This document shows, one piece after another, positions 19,061-29,900 of a stretch of DNA of 64,000 bases. The translations under genes were made by a program, and so were the position numbers. The notes beneath the pieces were generated by a model. The model ran no database searches, had not been told where the DNA came from, and saw only the letters and a program-made list of their open reading frames with translations. The stretch is from Marinobacter denitrificans (lineage in GTDB: Bacteria; Pseudomonadota; Gammaproteobacteria; Pseudomonadales; Oleiphilaceae). Positions within the stretch are counted from its first letter, which is position 1. Each line of letters starts with the position of its first letter. The stretch spans positions 310,001-374,000 of the forward strand of contig NZ_VMHN01000002.1 in assembly GCF_008795955.1 (NCBI RefSeq), in the 5' to 3' direction.

Positions 19061-20446
19061 TTATTGGTCGCCGGAATTGACTGAAATCACGTTTGCTTCG
19101 AGCTGCCCGCTGGCAACCCGGGCAGTTATTTTTTCACCCGGCCTGACCCGGTCGGCATGACGGACAATGTCACCGTTCTGCTGCTGGACGATCGCGTAGC
19201 CCCGGCCAAGGGTGGCCAGCGGGCTGACGACGTGGAGTGTCTGGCCCATGTGCTCCAGGCGCTCGCGCCGACGCAGGATGGTTTCCTTTGCCGCCCGGAC
19301 CAGTCGGTCAACAAGCTGGCTGACACTGGCCTGGCTGTCGCTGAGCCGCCTGGCTGGGGACTGCATTGCCAGGCGTTGCCCAAGATGGGCGGCTCTGACC
19401 CTGTCGCGTTCAACCCGTTGTGTGATGGCCGTGTGAAGCCGCAGGTCCAGTTCGTCCATGCGCTGGGCTTTTTCCATCAGTTCCCGGCGTGGATCACGCA
19501 GCCGGGCGGAGAGGTGCTCCAGCCGGGTCTCCATGCGCTTGAGGGCACGGCTGGCGGCCCCGGCCAGTCGCAGTTCGCGCTCCCGGAGCTGGCGCAGCCA
19601 GTCGTTCTGATCCGGGGAAACTTTTTCGGCGGCGGCCGATGGCGTGGGCGCGCGCAGATCGGCCACGAAATCGGCAATCGTGATATCCACTTCGTGACCG
19701 ACCGCGCTGACGGTTGGCAGCGGGCATTGCGCTATTGCCCGCGCCACGGCTTCTTCATTAAAACACCAGAGATCTTCCAGGGAGCCACCCCCACGGCCGA
19801 TAATCAGAACGTCGGCAACGCCGTGGCGGGCAGCCCGGTCTATGGCGCGAACGATGTCGGCAGTGGCAGCCTTGCCCTGAACCGCCGTAGGGTAGAGGGT
19901 GACCGGTATGGCGGGGCACCGCCTCGCGAGCACGGTGAGAATGTCGTGGATAGCCGCGCCGGTGGGCGAGGTGACCACTCCTATATGCCGAGGCGTTGTC
20001 GGCAGAGGTTTCTTGCGGTCCGCATCAAACAACCCTTCCTGTTGCAGTTTCCGTTTCAGTTCCTCGAAAGCCTGTTGCAGTGCCCCCAGGCCGGCCGGTT
20101 CGATGTGCTCGACAATAATCTGGAAGTCGCCCCGGTTCTCATAGAGCGTGACCTTGCCGCGGATACGCACCTGTTCGCCTTCTTTCGGGACCTCCTTAAC
20201 ACGTTGATTGAAGCCCCGGAACATGGCGCAGCGGATCTGGCACTTGCGGTCCTTGAGGGAAAAATACCAGTGGCCGGAGGAAGGGCGGGAAAGGCCCGAC
20301 AGCTCCCCTTCAACCCAGACCTGCATGAAACTGGCCTCAAGCAGATGGCGAGCCTGGTGATTCAGTTCGCTGACACTCAGTGCCCGTGGCCGGGAATCCT
20401 GAAAACCGCTGTCCAAGGGAGGCGCTCCGTGTTGATGCATACGCAC
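19061..20446 (-). CDS. xseA: Exodeoxyribonuclease VII large subunit XseA
   Basis: XseA is the catalytic subunit of exonuclease VII, which degrades single-stranded DNA. The 461-residue product has an N-terminal OB fold (about 22-120, motif [23 protein letters not shown]), the catalytic domain with [16 protein letters not shown] near 215 and VSAVGHEVD near 243, and a long coiled-coil C-terminal half. It is divergent from guaB, as in other gammaproteobacteria. The small subunit XseB is not in the window. Confidence 0.96.
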   Translation of the reverse strand: MRMHQHGAPPLDSGFQDSRPRALSVSELNHQARHLLEASFMQVWVEGELSGLSRPSSGHWYFSLKDRKCQIRCAMFRGFNQRVKEVPKEGEQVRIRGKVTLYENRGDFQIIVEHIEPAGLGALQQAFEELKRKLQQEGLFDADRKKPLPTTPRHIGVVTSPTGAAIHDILTVLARRCPAIPVTLYPTAVQGKAATADIVRAIDRAARHGVADVLIIGRGGGSLEDLWCFNEEAVARAIAQCPLPTVSAVGHEVDITIADFVADLRAPTPSAAAEKVSPDQNDWLRQLRERELRLAGAASRALKRMETRLEHLSARLRDPRRELMEKAQRMDELDLRLHTAITQRVERDRVRAAHLGQRLAMQSPARRLSDSQASVSQLVDRLVRAAKETILRRRERLEHMGQTLHVVSPLATLGRGYAIVQQQNGDIVRHADRVRPGEKITARVASGQLEANVISVNSGDQ

Positions 20447-20515
20447 AAGCCGAAAATGGAGGGTAAAAATAACGAAAATTCAAAAAGATGCAACCCGGCG
20501 GTCAAACAACGCTGG

Positions 20516-20544
20516 TTTACTGTCAACCACGGCCCATTTATAAT
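20516..20544 (+). promoter_or_regulatory. Sigma-70 promoter of guaB
   Basis: TTTACT (-35), a 17-bp spacer and a perfect TATAAT (-10) lie between divergent xseA and guaB; the predicted transcript starts near 20551, about 80 nt before the guaB ATG. Confidence 0.7.
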
Positions 20545-20631
20545 AGGTCGATTAAGGATTTTGCTTTGTTACATCCCCTCGGGTGTGGCGCCGCAATCCT
20601 CCAATCTAGCATGTTCAAAAGGCGGATCCCA

Positions 20632-22095
20632 ATGCTGCGAATTGCCGAAGAAGCCCTCACCTTTGACGATGTACTGCTCGTTCCAGGACGTTCAGAGGTC
20701 CTTCCTCATCAGGTCAACCTGCAGACGCAATTGACCAAAGGTATCAAGCTTAATATTCCTCTGGTGTCGGCGGCCATGGATACCGTTACCGAAGCGGATC
20801 TGGCTATCTCAATGGCCCAGGAGGGCGGCATCGGCATCATGCACAAGAGCATGTCGGTAGAGCAGCAGGCCGCAGCGGTCCGTAAGGTAAAGAAATTCGA
20901 AAGCGGGGTGGTGAAGGATCCGATCACCGTAACACCGGAGACCACCGTTCGCGAGCTGGTCGACATTACCATGGCGAACAATATTTCCGGACTCCCGGTA
21001 GTGGATGGCCGTGATCTGGTGGGTATCGTGACCGGTCGTGACATCCGGTTTGAAAGCCGCCTGGATACACCGGTTTCCGAGATTATGACCGGAAAGGACA
21101 AGCTGGTAACCGTCAAGGAAGGGGCAGACCTGGAAGACGTCAAGGAGCTGCTCCACCGCCACCGCATTGAAAAGGTGCTGGTGGTCAACGAGGAGTTCGA
21201 GTTAAGAGGCCTGATCACCGTAAAGGACATCCAGAAAGCCAAGGATTACCCGCTGGCGTGTAAAGATGATCAAGGCCGTCTCCGTGCTGGCGCAGCGGTA
21301 GGAACCGGTGCTGATACTGATGCCAGGGTTGCGGCACTGGTTGAGGCCGGGGTTGACGTGATTGTGGTGGATACTGCTCACGGCCATTCCAAAGGGGTGC
21401 TTGACCGGGTTCGGTGGATCAAAGACAACTACCCGGAAGTGCAGGTGATTGGTGGCAACATTGCCACCTCCCAGGCGGCTATTGACCTGGCGGATGCCGG
21501 TGCTGATGCCGTCAAGGTGGGTATTGGTCCCGGCTCCATCTGCACTACCCGTATTGTTGCCGGTATCGGTGTTCCCCAGATCACCGCCGTATCCAACGTG
21601 GCGGCGGCACTGAAAGACCGTGGCATACCGGTGATTGCTGACGGCGGTGTCCGTTTCTCCGGTGATATTTCCAAGGCCATTGCAGCCGGAGCCTACAGCG
21701 TAATGATTGGTAGCCTGCTGGCCGGGACTGACGAAGCCCCGGGAGAAGTTGAGCTTTACCAGGGCCGCAGCTACAAGGCCTACCGGGGTATGGGGTCGAT
21801 CGGCGCCATGGGGCAGGGCTCCAGTGACCGGTACTTCCAGGATGCCAGCAAGGGTATTGAGAAACTGGTGCCTGAGGGCATTGAAGGCCGAGTGGCCTGC
21901 AAGGGGCCAATGCGGAACATTGTCCATCAGCTTATGGGTGGCCTTCGGGCATCCATGGGGTATACGGGGTGCGCCACCATGGAACAAATGCGTACCAAGC
22001 CCGAATTTGTTCGCATAACAAACGCGGGCATGCGCGAGAGCCACGTCCACGACGTGACGATCACCAAGGAAGCTCCCAACTACCGTATCGGCTGA
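20632..22095 (+). CDS. guaB: IMP dehydrogenase GuaB
   Basis: GuaB oxidises IMP to XMP with NAD, the first step to GMP. The 487-residue product has the TIM-barrel core, two CBS domains (about 93-205), the catalytic-Cys loop [13 protein letters not shown] near residue 305 and the flap GMGSIGAM near 385. The ATG at 20632 has AGGCGG about 8 bases upstream and gives the standard N-terminus [16 protein letters not shown]; an ATG at 20611 is possible but less likely. guaA follows after a small hairpin terminator. Confidence 0.97.
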   Translation: MLRIAEEALTFDDVLLVPGRSEVLPHQVNLQTQLTKGIKLNIPLVSAAMDTVTEADLAISMAQEGGIGIMHKSMSVEQQAAAVRKVKKFESGVVKDPITVTPETTVRELVDITMANNISGLPVVDGRDLVGIVTGRDIRFESRLDTPVSEIMTGKDKLVTVKEGADLEDVKELLHRHRIEKVLVVNEEFELRGLITVKDIQKAKDYPLACKDDQGRLRAGAAVGTGADTDARVAALVEAGVDVIVVDTAHGHSKGVLDRVRWIKDNYPEVQVIGGNIATSQAAIDLADAGADAVKVGIGPGSICTTRIVAGIGVPQITAVSNVAAALKDRGIPVIADGGVRFSGDISKAIAAGAYSVMIGSLLAGTDEAPGEVELYQGRSYKAYRGMGSIGAMGQGSSDRYFQDASKGIEKLVPEGIEGRVACKGPMRNIVHQLMGGLRASMGYTGCATMEQMRTKPEFVRITNAGMRESHVHDVTITKEAPNYRIG

Positions 22096-22110
22096 TTATT
22101 GTCGTTCCAG

Positions 22111-22144
22111 GCGCGGCCAAGGGTATGAGCCGCGCTTTTTCTTT
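22111..22144 (+). terminator. Hairpin terminator between guaB and guaA
   Basis: A 7-bp GC stem (GCGCGGC / GCCGCGC, 11-nt loop) is followed by TTTTTCTTT. It sits 16 bp before the guaA ATG, so it may reduce read-through into guaA rather than end the operon. Confidence 0.7.
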
Positions 22145-22160
22145 CTGATCCGAGGATTTC

Positions 22161-23738
22161 ATGGCCCACAACATCCACGACCACCGTATTCTGATTCTCG
22201 ATTTTGGCTCCCAGTACACCCAGCTCATCGCACGCCGCGTTCGGGAGATCGGTGTCTATTGTGAGATCAAGGCCTTCGATATTACCGATCCGGAGCTCAG
22301 CGATTTCAACCCCAAAGGCATCATTCTGGCTGGTGGTCCGGAATCTGTCACCAAGCTGGGTGGCCCCCGGGCGCCCAAAGGGCTGTTCGAGAAAGGCATC
22401 CCGGTACTTGGTATCTGTTACGGCATGCAAACCATGGCCGAGCAGCTGGGGGGCCGGGTGGCCAGTTCCGAGAAACGGGAGTTCGGGTATGCCCAGGTCA
22501 AGGTGCGAGCGAAGGGGCCTTTGCTTCAGGATATTACTGATCACCTGACGGCCACCGGTGATTCCCTGCTGGACGTCTGGATGAGTCACGGTGACAAGGT
22601 TGTGGTCATGCCTGAGGGCTTCGAGTTGCTGGCATCCACCGAAAGTGCGCCGATTGCTGCCATGCAGGATCTCAGCCGTAATCTATATGGTGTGCAGTTT
22701 CACCCGGAAGTGACCCATACCCTGCAGGGCAAGCGCATTCTGGAACACTTTGTACTCAATGTTTGCCAGTGTGAGGCGCTGTGGACACCAGCCAAGATCG
22801 TGGATGATGCTGTCCAGCAGATTCGCAATCAGGTAGGCGAAGACAAGGTACTGCTCGGACTTTCTGGTGGTGTTGACTCCTCTGTTACCGCAGCGCTGCT
22901 GCACAAAGCCATTGGCGATCAGTTAACCTGCGTGTTCGTGGACAATGGGCTGCTGCGCCTGCACGAAGGCGACCAGGTAATGGACATGTTCGCCAGCAAC
23001 ATGGGCGTCAAGGTTATCCGCGTGGATGCGGAAGACCTGTTCCTGTCCAAGCTCAAGGGTGTTGATGACCCCGAGAAAAAGCGCAAGATCATTGGCAATA
23101 CCTTTATCGACGTGTTCGACGAAGAAGCTGCCAATATCCGGGATGTGAACTGGTTGGCCCAGGGGACCATCTACCCGGACGTGATCGAATCCGCCGCCTC
23201 CAAGACCGGTAAGGCCCATGTCATCAAATCCCACCATAATGTGGGCGGTCTGCCGGAAACCATGAAAATGAAGCTGGTGGAGCCATTGCGGGAGCTTTTC
23301 AAGGATGAAGTGCGTCGCATCGGCCTTGAACTGGGCCTGCCTTATGACATGGTTTATCGCCACCCCTTCCCGGGGCCGGGCCTGGGTGTACGGATTCTGG
23401 GCGAGGTAAAGAAAGAGTATGCCGAAATCCTCCGTCGGGCCGACGCCATCTTCCTGGAGGAGCTGCATCGTGCCGACTTCTACCACAAGACCAGCCAGGC
23501 TTTCGCGGTTTTCCTGCCGGTGAAGTCTGTCGGTGTTGTTGGCGATGCGCGCCGTTACGAGTACGTGATTGCGTTGCGGGCGGTAGAAACTATTGATTTC
23601 ATGACAGCGCGGTGGGCACATCTGCCTTACGAGTTGCTGGAAACAGTGTCGAACCGCATCATCAACGAAATCGAAGGCGTATCCCGGGTAACCTACGATG
23701 TCTCTTCCAAGCCACCTGCCACTATTGAGTGGGAATAG
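22161..23738 (+). CDS. guaA: GMP synthase (glutamine-hydrolysing) GuaA
   Basis: GuaA aminates XMP to GMP. The 525-residue product has an N-terminal class I glutaminase domain (nucleophile Cys in GICYGMQ near residue 86, His-Glu in FHPEVTH near 180), the PP-loop SGGVDSSV near 235 and the C-terminal dimer domain ending KPPATIEWE. It is the same length as E. coli GuaA and complete. It lies 65 bp after guaB. The ATG has GAGGATTT upstream. Confidence 0.98.
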   Translation: MAHNIHDHRILILDFGSQYTQLIARRVREIGVYCEIKAFDITDPELSDFNPKGIILAGGPESVTKLGGPRAPKGLFEKGIPVLGICYGMQTMAEQLGGRVASSEKREFGYAQVKVRAKGPLLQDITDHLTATGDSLLDVWMSHGDKVVVMPEGFELLASTESAPIAAMQDLSRNLYGVQFHPEVTHTLQGKRILEHFVLNVCQCEALWTPAKIVDDAVQQIRNQVGEDKVLLGLSGGVDSSVTAALLHKAIGDQLTCVFVDNGLLRLHEGDQVMDMFASNMGVKVIRVDAEDLFLSKLKGVDDPEKKRKIIGNTFIDVFDEEAANIRDVNWLAQGTIYPDVIESAASKTGKAHVIKSHHNVGGLPETMKMKLVEPLRELFKDEVRRIGLELGLPYDMVYRHPFPGPGLGVRILGEVKKEYAEILRRADAIFLEELHRADFYHKTSQAFAVFLPVKSVGVVGDARRYEYVIALRAVETIDFMTARWAHLPYELLETVSNRIINEIEGVSRVTYDVSSKPPATIEWE

Positions 23739-23966
23739 CAGCGCATGTGGCACTGACCGCAATGGACAACTACACTTGAGCGTGACCGAATAAACCACGA
23801 AGGCTGAAGTATCGCAAGCACTGGGACCTGTATTTTCGGTAAATACCGGCAATATGGCCAGGGCTGCCCTGACCAATCAAAGGGTTAACAGGGAGCGATA
23901 ACCATCAAAGCGTTCAGGTTTTGGGTACGCAAAGGGAACGGGCTTCGTCATAACCGGGATACCGAG
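23739..23966. other. Gap upstream of the giant glucan synthase gene
   Basis: These 228 bp hold no gene of their own. A short imperfect hairpin (CAGGG-CTG-CCCTG) lies near 23856-23870 without a T run. The frame of the next gene is open upstream to about 23889, so part of this gap may be coding. No convincing promoter was found. Confidence 0.4.
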
Positions 23967-26900
23967 TTGTTGCGCGCGGAGTTGTTCAGCGTTGAGCAAC
24001 TGAAGCGTCATGCGGTCATCCTGGCAGGACAGCATCGAATTGATCCGAGCCCGGGAGCGGACAGGTTGCTGCCTCGTCTGGCAGACAACGCACGCGTTTT
24101 GCTGGAGGCCTACGACGTCGTCACAGCCGCGGTAACGGCGGGGCAGCGGATTGCGCCGACCGAAGCCTGGCTGCTCGACAACTTTTATCTGATCGAGCAG
24201 CAGATGGGCTTGGCGAGGCGCCATCTTCCGCGTGGTTACAGCCGGCAGTTGCCGCGCCTGGCCGATGGCCAATCGGTCGGTTTCCCCCGCATTTACGACC
24301 TGGCTCTGGAGCTGATCTCCCACATGGATGGTCGGGTCGACACCGACAACGTCACCCAGTTCATCGCTGCCTACCAGACCGTCGAACCTCTGAAATTGGG
24401 CGAGTTGTGGGCCTTCCCCATCATGCTGAAGCTGGCGCTGCTGGAAAATCTGCGCCGCGTCGGCGTACGCATCGCCCAACGGCGCGAAGAGCGCGACGCC
24501 GCCATCAGGTGGGCGGACCGCATGCTCGACGCGGCAGAAAGTGAACCCAAGCAACTGATCCATTTGCTGGCCGAGTTTGCCCATGCCGATGTACCGCTGA
24601 CCGCGTCGTTCGTGGAAGAGTTTTATGACCGGCTTCAGGCGCAGGGGCCCGCCATGGCCTTCGTGCAAACCTGGGTCGAACAGAAATTGCTTGAGCAGGG
24701 CACCACCGCAACGAGGTTGTCGGAGGCGGCCGGGCGGACGGCTGCGGCGAACCAGATATCCATCGCCAACAGCATCGGCAGCCTTCGCTTCATCGGCGCC
24801 ATGGACTGGAAGCATTACGTTGAGTCGCTCAGTGTCGTCGAAAAGACCCTCTGCGAAGACCCGTCAGGCATGCACGCCCGCCAGGATTTCGCCACCCGGG
24901 ACCGTTACCGGCATGTTATTGAGGATGTGGCGCGGGGCAGCGGCAGTGACGAAGCGGCGGTGGCCCGGGAAGCCATTGTTCTTGCGCAGGCGGCTGCCGC
25001 GCAGCAGGGCCGGCAAGACCGTTGCGCGCATGTAGGCTACTACCTGATCGACCGGGGGCGCCCGCATCTGGAGCGTTCGGTCAGCTGCTGCCCGTCGTTT
25101 ACAACCCGCATGAAACGCGCGAGCCAGCCTTTCCGTCTGCCACTCTATCTCGGCGTGATCCTGTTACTGACGTTGCTCACAACGGCTGGCGTGCTTTATT
25201 TGCTTGATGGGCTCGCGCCTACTGACTGGCGCTACTGGTTCATTGCAATCACGGCCATGATCAGTGCCTCAGCGCTGGCGGTCGCGCTGGTTAACCTGGC
25301 GGTCACGCTGTTGTTGCCACCCCGTGCATTACCACGGCTGGATTTCTCAAAGGGTATTCCCGATGCCCACCGCACCATGGTTGTGGTCCCCACGTTGCTC
25401 GGCAGTCGGCGGGAGGTCGATCATCTGATCGAAGCCCTGGAGATACGCTATCTGGGCAATCGGGACCCCAATCTGAACTTCGCCCTGCTGACAGATTTCC
25501 CCGATGCGCCCGAGCAAACACTGCCGCAAGATGCGGCTTTGCTTGCGTACGCGCGCGCAGCGGTAGAAGCACTTAACGAAACCTATCGCGATGACCGCCC
25601 CTGCATTTTCTATCTTTTTCACCGGCCAAGAGTGTGGAACCCGTTCGAGCGGGTGTGGATGGGCTACGAGCGCAAGCGCGGCAAGCTCGAGCAGTTCAAC
25701 GCCCTGCTCCGGGGCGGGGCAGACACCGCTTTCTCGGAGATCGTCGGCGATCAGGCCATCCTTGCTTCGATCCAGTACGTCATCACCCTGGACACCGATA
25801 CGCAATTGCCCCGCGATGCTGCGCACACTCTGGTCGGCAACCTGGCGCATCCACTCAACCGGCCGGTTTACGATGACACCAGGGGGCGGATCGTAGAAGG
25901 CTATGCCATCCTGCAGCCCCGTGCTCCGATCAGCCTGACCAGCGCAGGCCAGTCTCGTTTTTCCAGACTGTTCGGGGGTGACTCGGGCATCGACCCCTAC
26001 ACGCGCGAAGTGTCGGATGTATACCAGGATCTGTTCGGGGAAGGTTCGTTCATCGGTAAGGGTATCTACGATGTCGATGCGTTTCGTCAGGCCGTTGATG
26101 GACGCTTTCCGGAGAACCTCATCCTCAGTCACGACCTGCTGGAAAGCGGCTACGCGCGTTCGGGCCTCGTCACCGATGTTGACCTCATTGAGGAGCAACC
26201 GGCCAGTATTGCCGCCGAGTCCAGCCGGCGCCACCGATGGATTCGCGGTGATTGGCAGCTTGCCGGCTGGCTGCTGCCGCGCGTGCCGGGACCACCGGGC
26301 CTTAATGGAGTTAGGTCGAAACGGCAGGCAAATCCGCTGTCAGCGCTGTCGCTGTGGAAGATTTTCGACAACCTGCGACGCAGCCTGGTGGCGCCAGCGC
26401 TGCTTGCCCTTTTGGTAGGGGGCTGGCTTTTTGGTCCGAACCCCGTGTGGGTGTGGACGCTGCTGGTCATCATGGTGGTATTCCTGCCCCCCATGCTCTC
26501 CACCCTGATTGAGCTGATTCGCAAGCCGGATGAATCTGAATGGTTGCTACACCTGAGCCTGACCGGAAAATCTGCCGGCCGTCCGATTGCGCTTGCTCTC
26601 CTGACCCTGGTCTTCTTGCCCTATGACACTCGAATTGTTCTGGGGGCGATCTGGCGCTCAGGCGCGCGCATGCCGTTCACACGTCGTGGCCTGTTGATGT
26701 GGCAATTGCCCGGCTACGAACGCCGCAACGCCTGCAGGTCACTGACCGACTTTATCCTGGAAATGTGGATTGCGCCGGTACTTGCAGTGGCGGTGGGCGT
26801 AGCCCTGGTCGTGGTCGGAAGCACATGGGCGGCGGGGCTCGTCGCAGGCCCAATCTTGCTGCTGTGGCTGGTGTCGCCCGTTGTTGGCTGGTGGATCAGC

Positions 26901-29900
26901 CGGCCGCTGGTTACCGCCAGTCCCGACTTGAGCAGTGAGCAACAAGTATTTCTGCGCACTGCGGCCCGCCGCACCTGGCGCTACTTTGCTGACTTCGTCG
27001 GCCCGGACGACAACTGGCTGCCGCCTGACAATTTCCAGGTCTATCCTGCGCCGACCATCGCGTCGCGCACCTCACCTACCAACATCGGCATGTCAGTTCT
27101 GGCCGACCTGGCTGCGGTCGATTTCGGTTATATAACAGTGGGGGAGTGTCTGCAGCGCATCGACAATACACTCCGCACAATGGAGCAGCTGGAACGCTAT
27201 CGCGGCCATTTTTACAACTGGTATGACACCCGAACGCTGCAGCCACTGCAACCGCGATACGTCTCCTCGGTAGACAGCGGCAACCTGGTCGGCAGCCTTA
27301 TTACCCTTCAGGCTGGGCTGGCCGAGCTGAAAGACCAGCCGGTGCTGTCGCTCATTGCATTGCACGGCCTGCAGGACACCCTGCAAGTATTGGCCGAACA
27401 GCTGCCTGTCTCGTCTGCCTCCGAACTGGGCAACCACATCCGCGCGCTTCAAGACACCCTGCGCGACCTCACACTCAAGGGGCAGCCGCTGACTCAGGCT
27501 GCCGCCGTCAGCGCACTGGATCAGATTGCGCGCGCCGAGAGGGCACTGTTTCCCTGGCTGTCGGAGGATGTCGGTATTGATGGCGAACTGGTTTACTGGG
27601 CGCGGGCGTTCGACGAGCAATTCCGTGCGCTTCGCAATGAACTTGGTGAGCTGGTGCCCGAATCGTGGCAGGGCAGTGGGCTTCCGACCCGGGTGGAACT
27701 TGCCGCCACAAATCGCCGCACCGATAGAGCTGGCGCGCAGGCACAGCTCGACCTCATCGATGACCTGATGACCCGTTGCCAGGATCTGGCAAAAATGGAT
27801 TTCGAGTTTCTTTACGATAGTGAACGAGGCCTGCTGACTATCGGCTACGACGTCAGTGAGCGCCGCCGCGATCCTGCCTGCTATGACCTCCTGGCTTCGG
27901 AAGCTCGCCTGGCCAGCTTCCTGCTTATCGCACAGGGGCAGGTGCCGCAGAAGCACTGGTTCACGCTCGGCCGCTTGCTGACCAGTCATGGTGGCGACGT
28001 CAGCCTGATTTCGTGGAGCGGCTCGATGTTCGAATACCTGATGCCTCAGCTGATAATGCCCAGTTATGCGAGAACGCTGCTGGAGCAAACCTGCAAGGCT
28101 GCAGTGGCGCGCCAGATCGAATACGGCCGTCAACGCGCGGTACCCTGGGGGATTTCCGAATCCTGCTATAACGCCACCGACTTTGATCAGGTTTATCAGT
28201 ACCGGGCTTTCGGGGTACCTGGCCTTGGCCTCAAGCGTGGGCTGGGCGACGACATTGTGATCGCACCCTACGCTAGCGCACTGGCACTAACGGTGATGCC
28301 GCGGGAAGCCTGCCGTAATCTGCAGGCGCTGGCTGATCAGGATTTTCTTGCCGCCTACGGCTTTTACGAGGCGATCGACTACACGCCCACACGTGTCCCC
28401 CGTGGCAAGTCGCACGCCATCGTGCAGACATTCATGGCACATCACCAGGGCATGAGCCTCCTGGCCTTTGCCCATGTTTTGCTCCACCAGCCGATGCAGC
28501 GACGCTTCATGTCCGACCCCCTCGCGCGAGCAACCGAACTGCTGCTGCAGGAGCGGGTGCCGAAGCGAGGGGAAACCCTGCACCCCCACGCAGCCGAAGC
28601 CAGCGCCGCGGCGCGCCCGCCCAGTGCAGAAGCCGGCGCAACGATGCGCGTCTTTACGGACACGGACACCCGACTCCCCGAAGTTCATCTGCTGTCGAAC
28701 GGCCGTTATCACGTGATGGCCACTCATGCTGGCGGCAGCACCAGCCGCTGGGGTGACCTCGCGGTCACCCGCTGGCGGGAGGACGCCACTTCCGACAACT
28801 GGGGCACCTTTGTCTACCTGCGCGACCGCGACAGCGGAACATACTGGTCGACTGCGCACCAGCCCACCCTGCGCCCGGCCGACCATTACGAAGCGATCTT
28901 TGTACAGGGCCGCGCTGAATACCGGCGGCGCGACCATTTAATCGAAGCACATACTGAGCTCAGCGTTTCCCCGGAAGATGATGTCGAAATTAGGCGCGTC
29001 AAGCTTACCAACCAGTCGTCTCGCACCCGCCATATTGAAGTGACAAGCTTTGCTGAAGTGGTTCTGGCGCCCCTCAACGCGGACCTGGCACATCGCTCGT
29101 TCAGCAACCTCTTCGTGCAGACTGAAATCCTGCCCGGGCGGCGGGCAATCCTCTGTACACGACGCCCCCGCACACCGGGCGAGCAGGTGCCATGGATGTT
29201 TCACCTGCTGGCCGTGCCAGGTTCTGTGACCGATAAGCCCTCCTGTGAGACTGACCGGGCCCGCTTTATATTTATAGGCCGCGGTCGCACGGCCGCCAAT
29301 CCGGTGGTGATGGACAGCGAAGGCCGCTCATCAACCTTGTCGAACACTCAGGGGGCGGTGCTTGACCCATGCGTGGCAATCCGCAGCACGGTGACCCTGA
29401 CCCCGGATGAATCGGCAAGAGTTCAGATTATTTCCGGTGTTGCGGAGACGCGCGAGGCTGCACTGATTCTGCTCGAGAAATACTGTGACCGCCACTTCGT
29501 CGAGCGCGCGTTCGAGATGGCCTGGTTCCAGAGCCAGGAGGTATTACGACACCTTAACGCAACCGAAGCCGATGCCCAGAAATTTGGCCGCCTGGCCAAC
29601 TCGGTCATTTACGGCAATGCCCTGCGCCGTGCGGCGCCGGACATCATCGCTCGCAATCAGTTGGGGCAGTCAGGACTTTGGCGCTTTGCGATTTCGGGGG
29701 ATCTGCCCATCGTCCTGCTGTTCATCGGAGACCTCAACCGCATCGATCTGGTCAAGCAGGTGGTACAGGCACACGCCTATTGGCGAATGAAGGGCCTGGC
29801 TGCAGACCTGGTGATCGTCAACGAAGGTTTCTCAGGCTATCGGGCGGAGCTACAGGATTTGATCATGGGGCTGATCAATGCTGGACCCGAAGCGCAGGTA

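Noticed and set aside
19157..20734. A 525-codon open frame on the strand opposite xseA
   Set aside because: It has no recognisable domain, is a GC-skewed mirror of a well-matched gene, and lies fully across xseA and into guaB.
23748..23760. TGGCAC upstream of the glucan synthase gene as a sigma-54 site
   Set aside because: The GG-to-GC spacing is 8, not 10, so it does not fit RpoN.
27093..28133. Several long reverse-strand frames inside the giant glucan synthase gene
   Set aside because: They are explained by the third-position GC bias of the real gene and show no protein family features.
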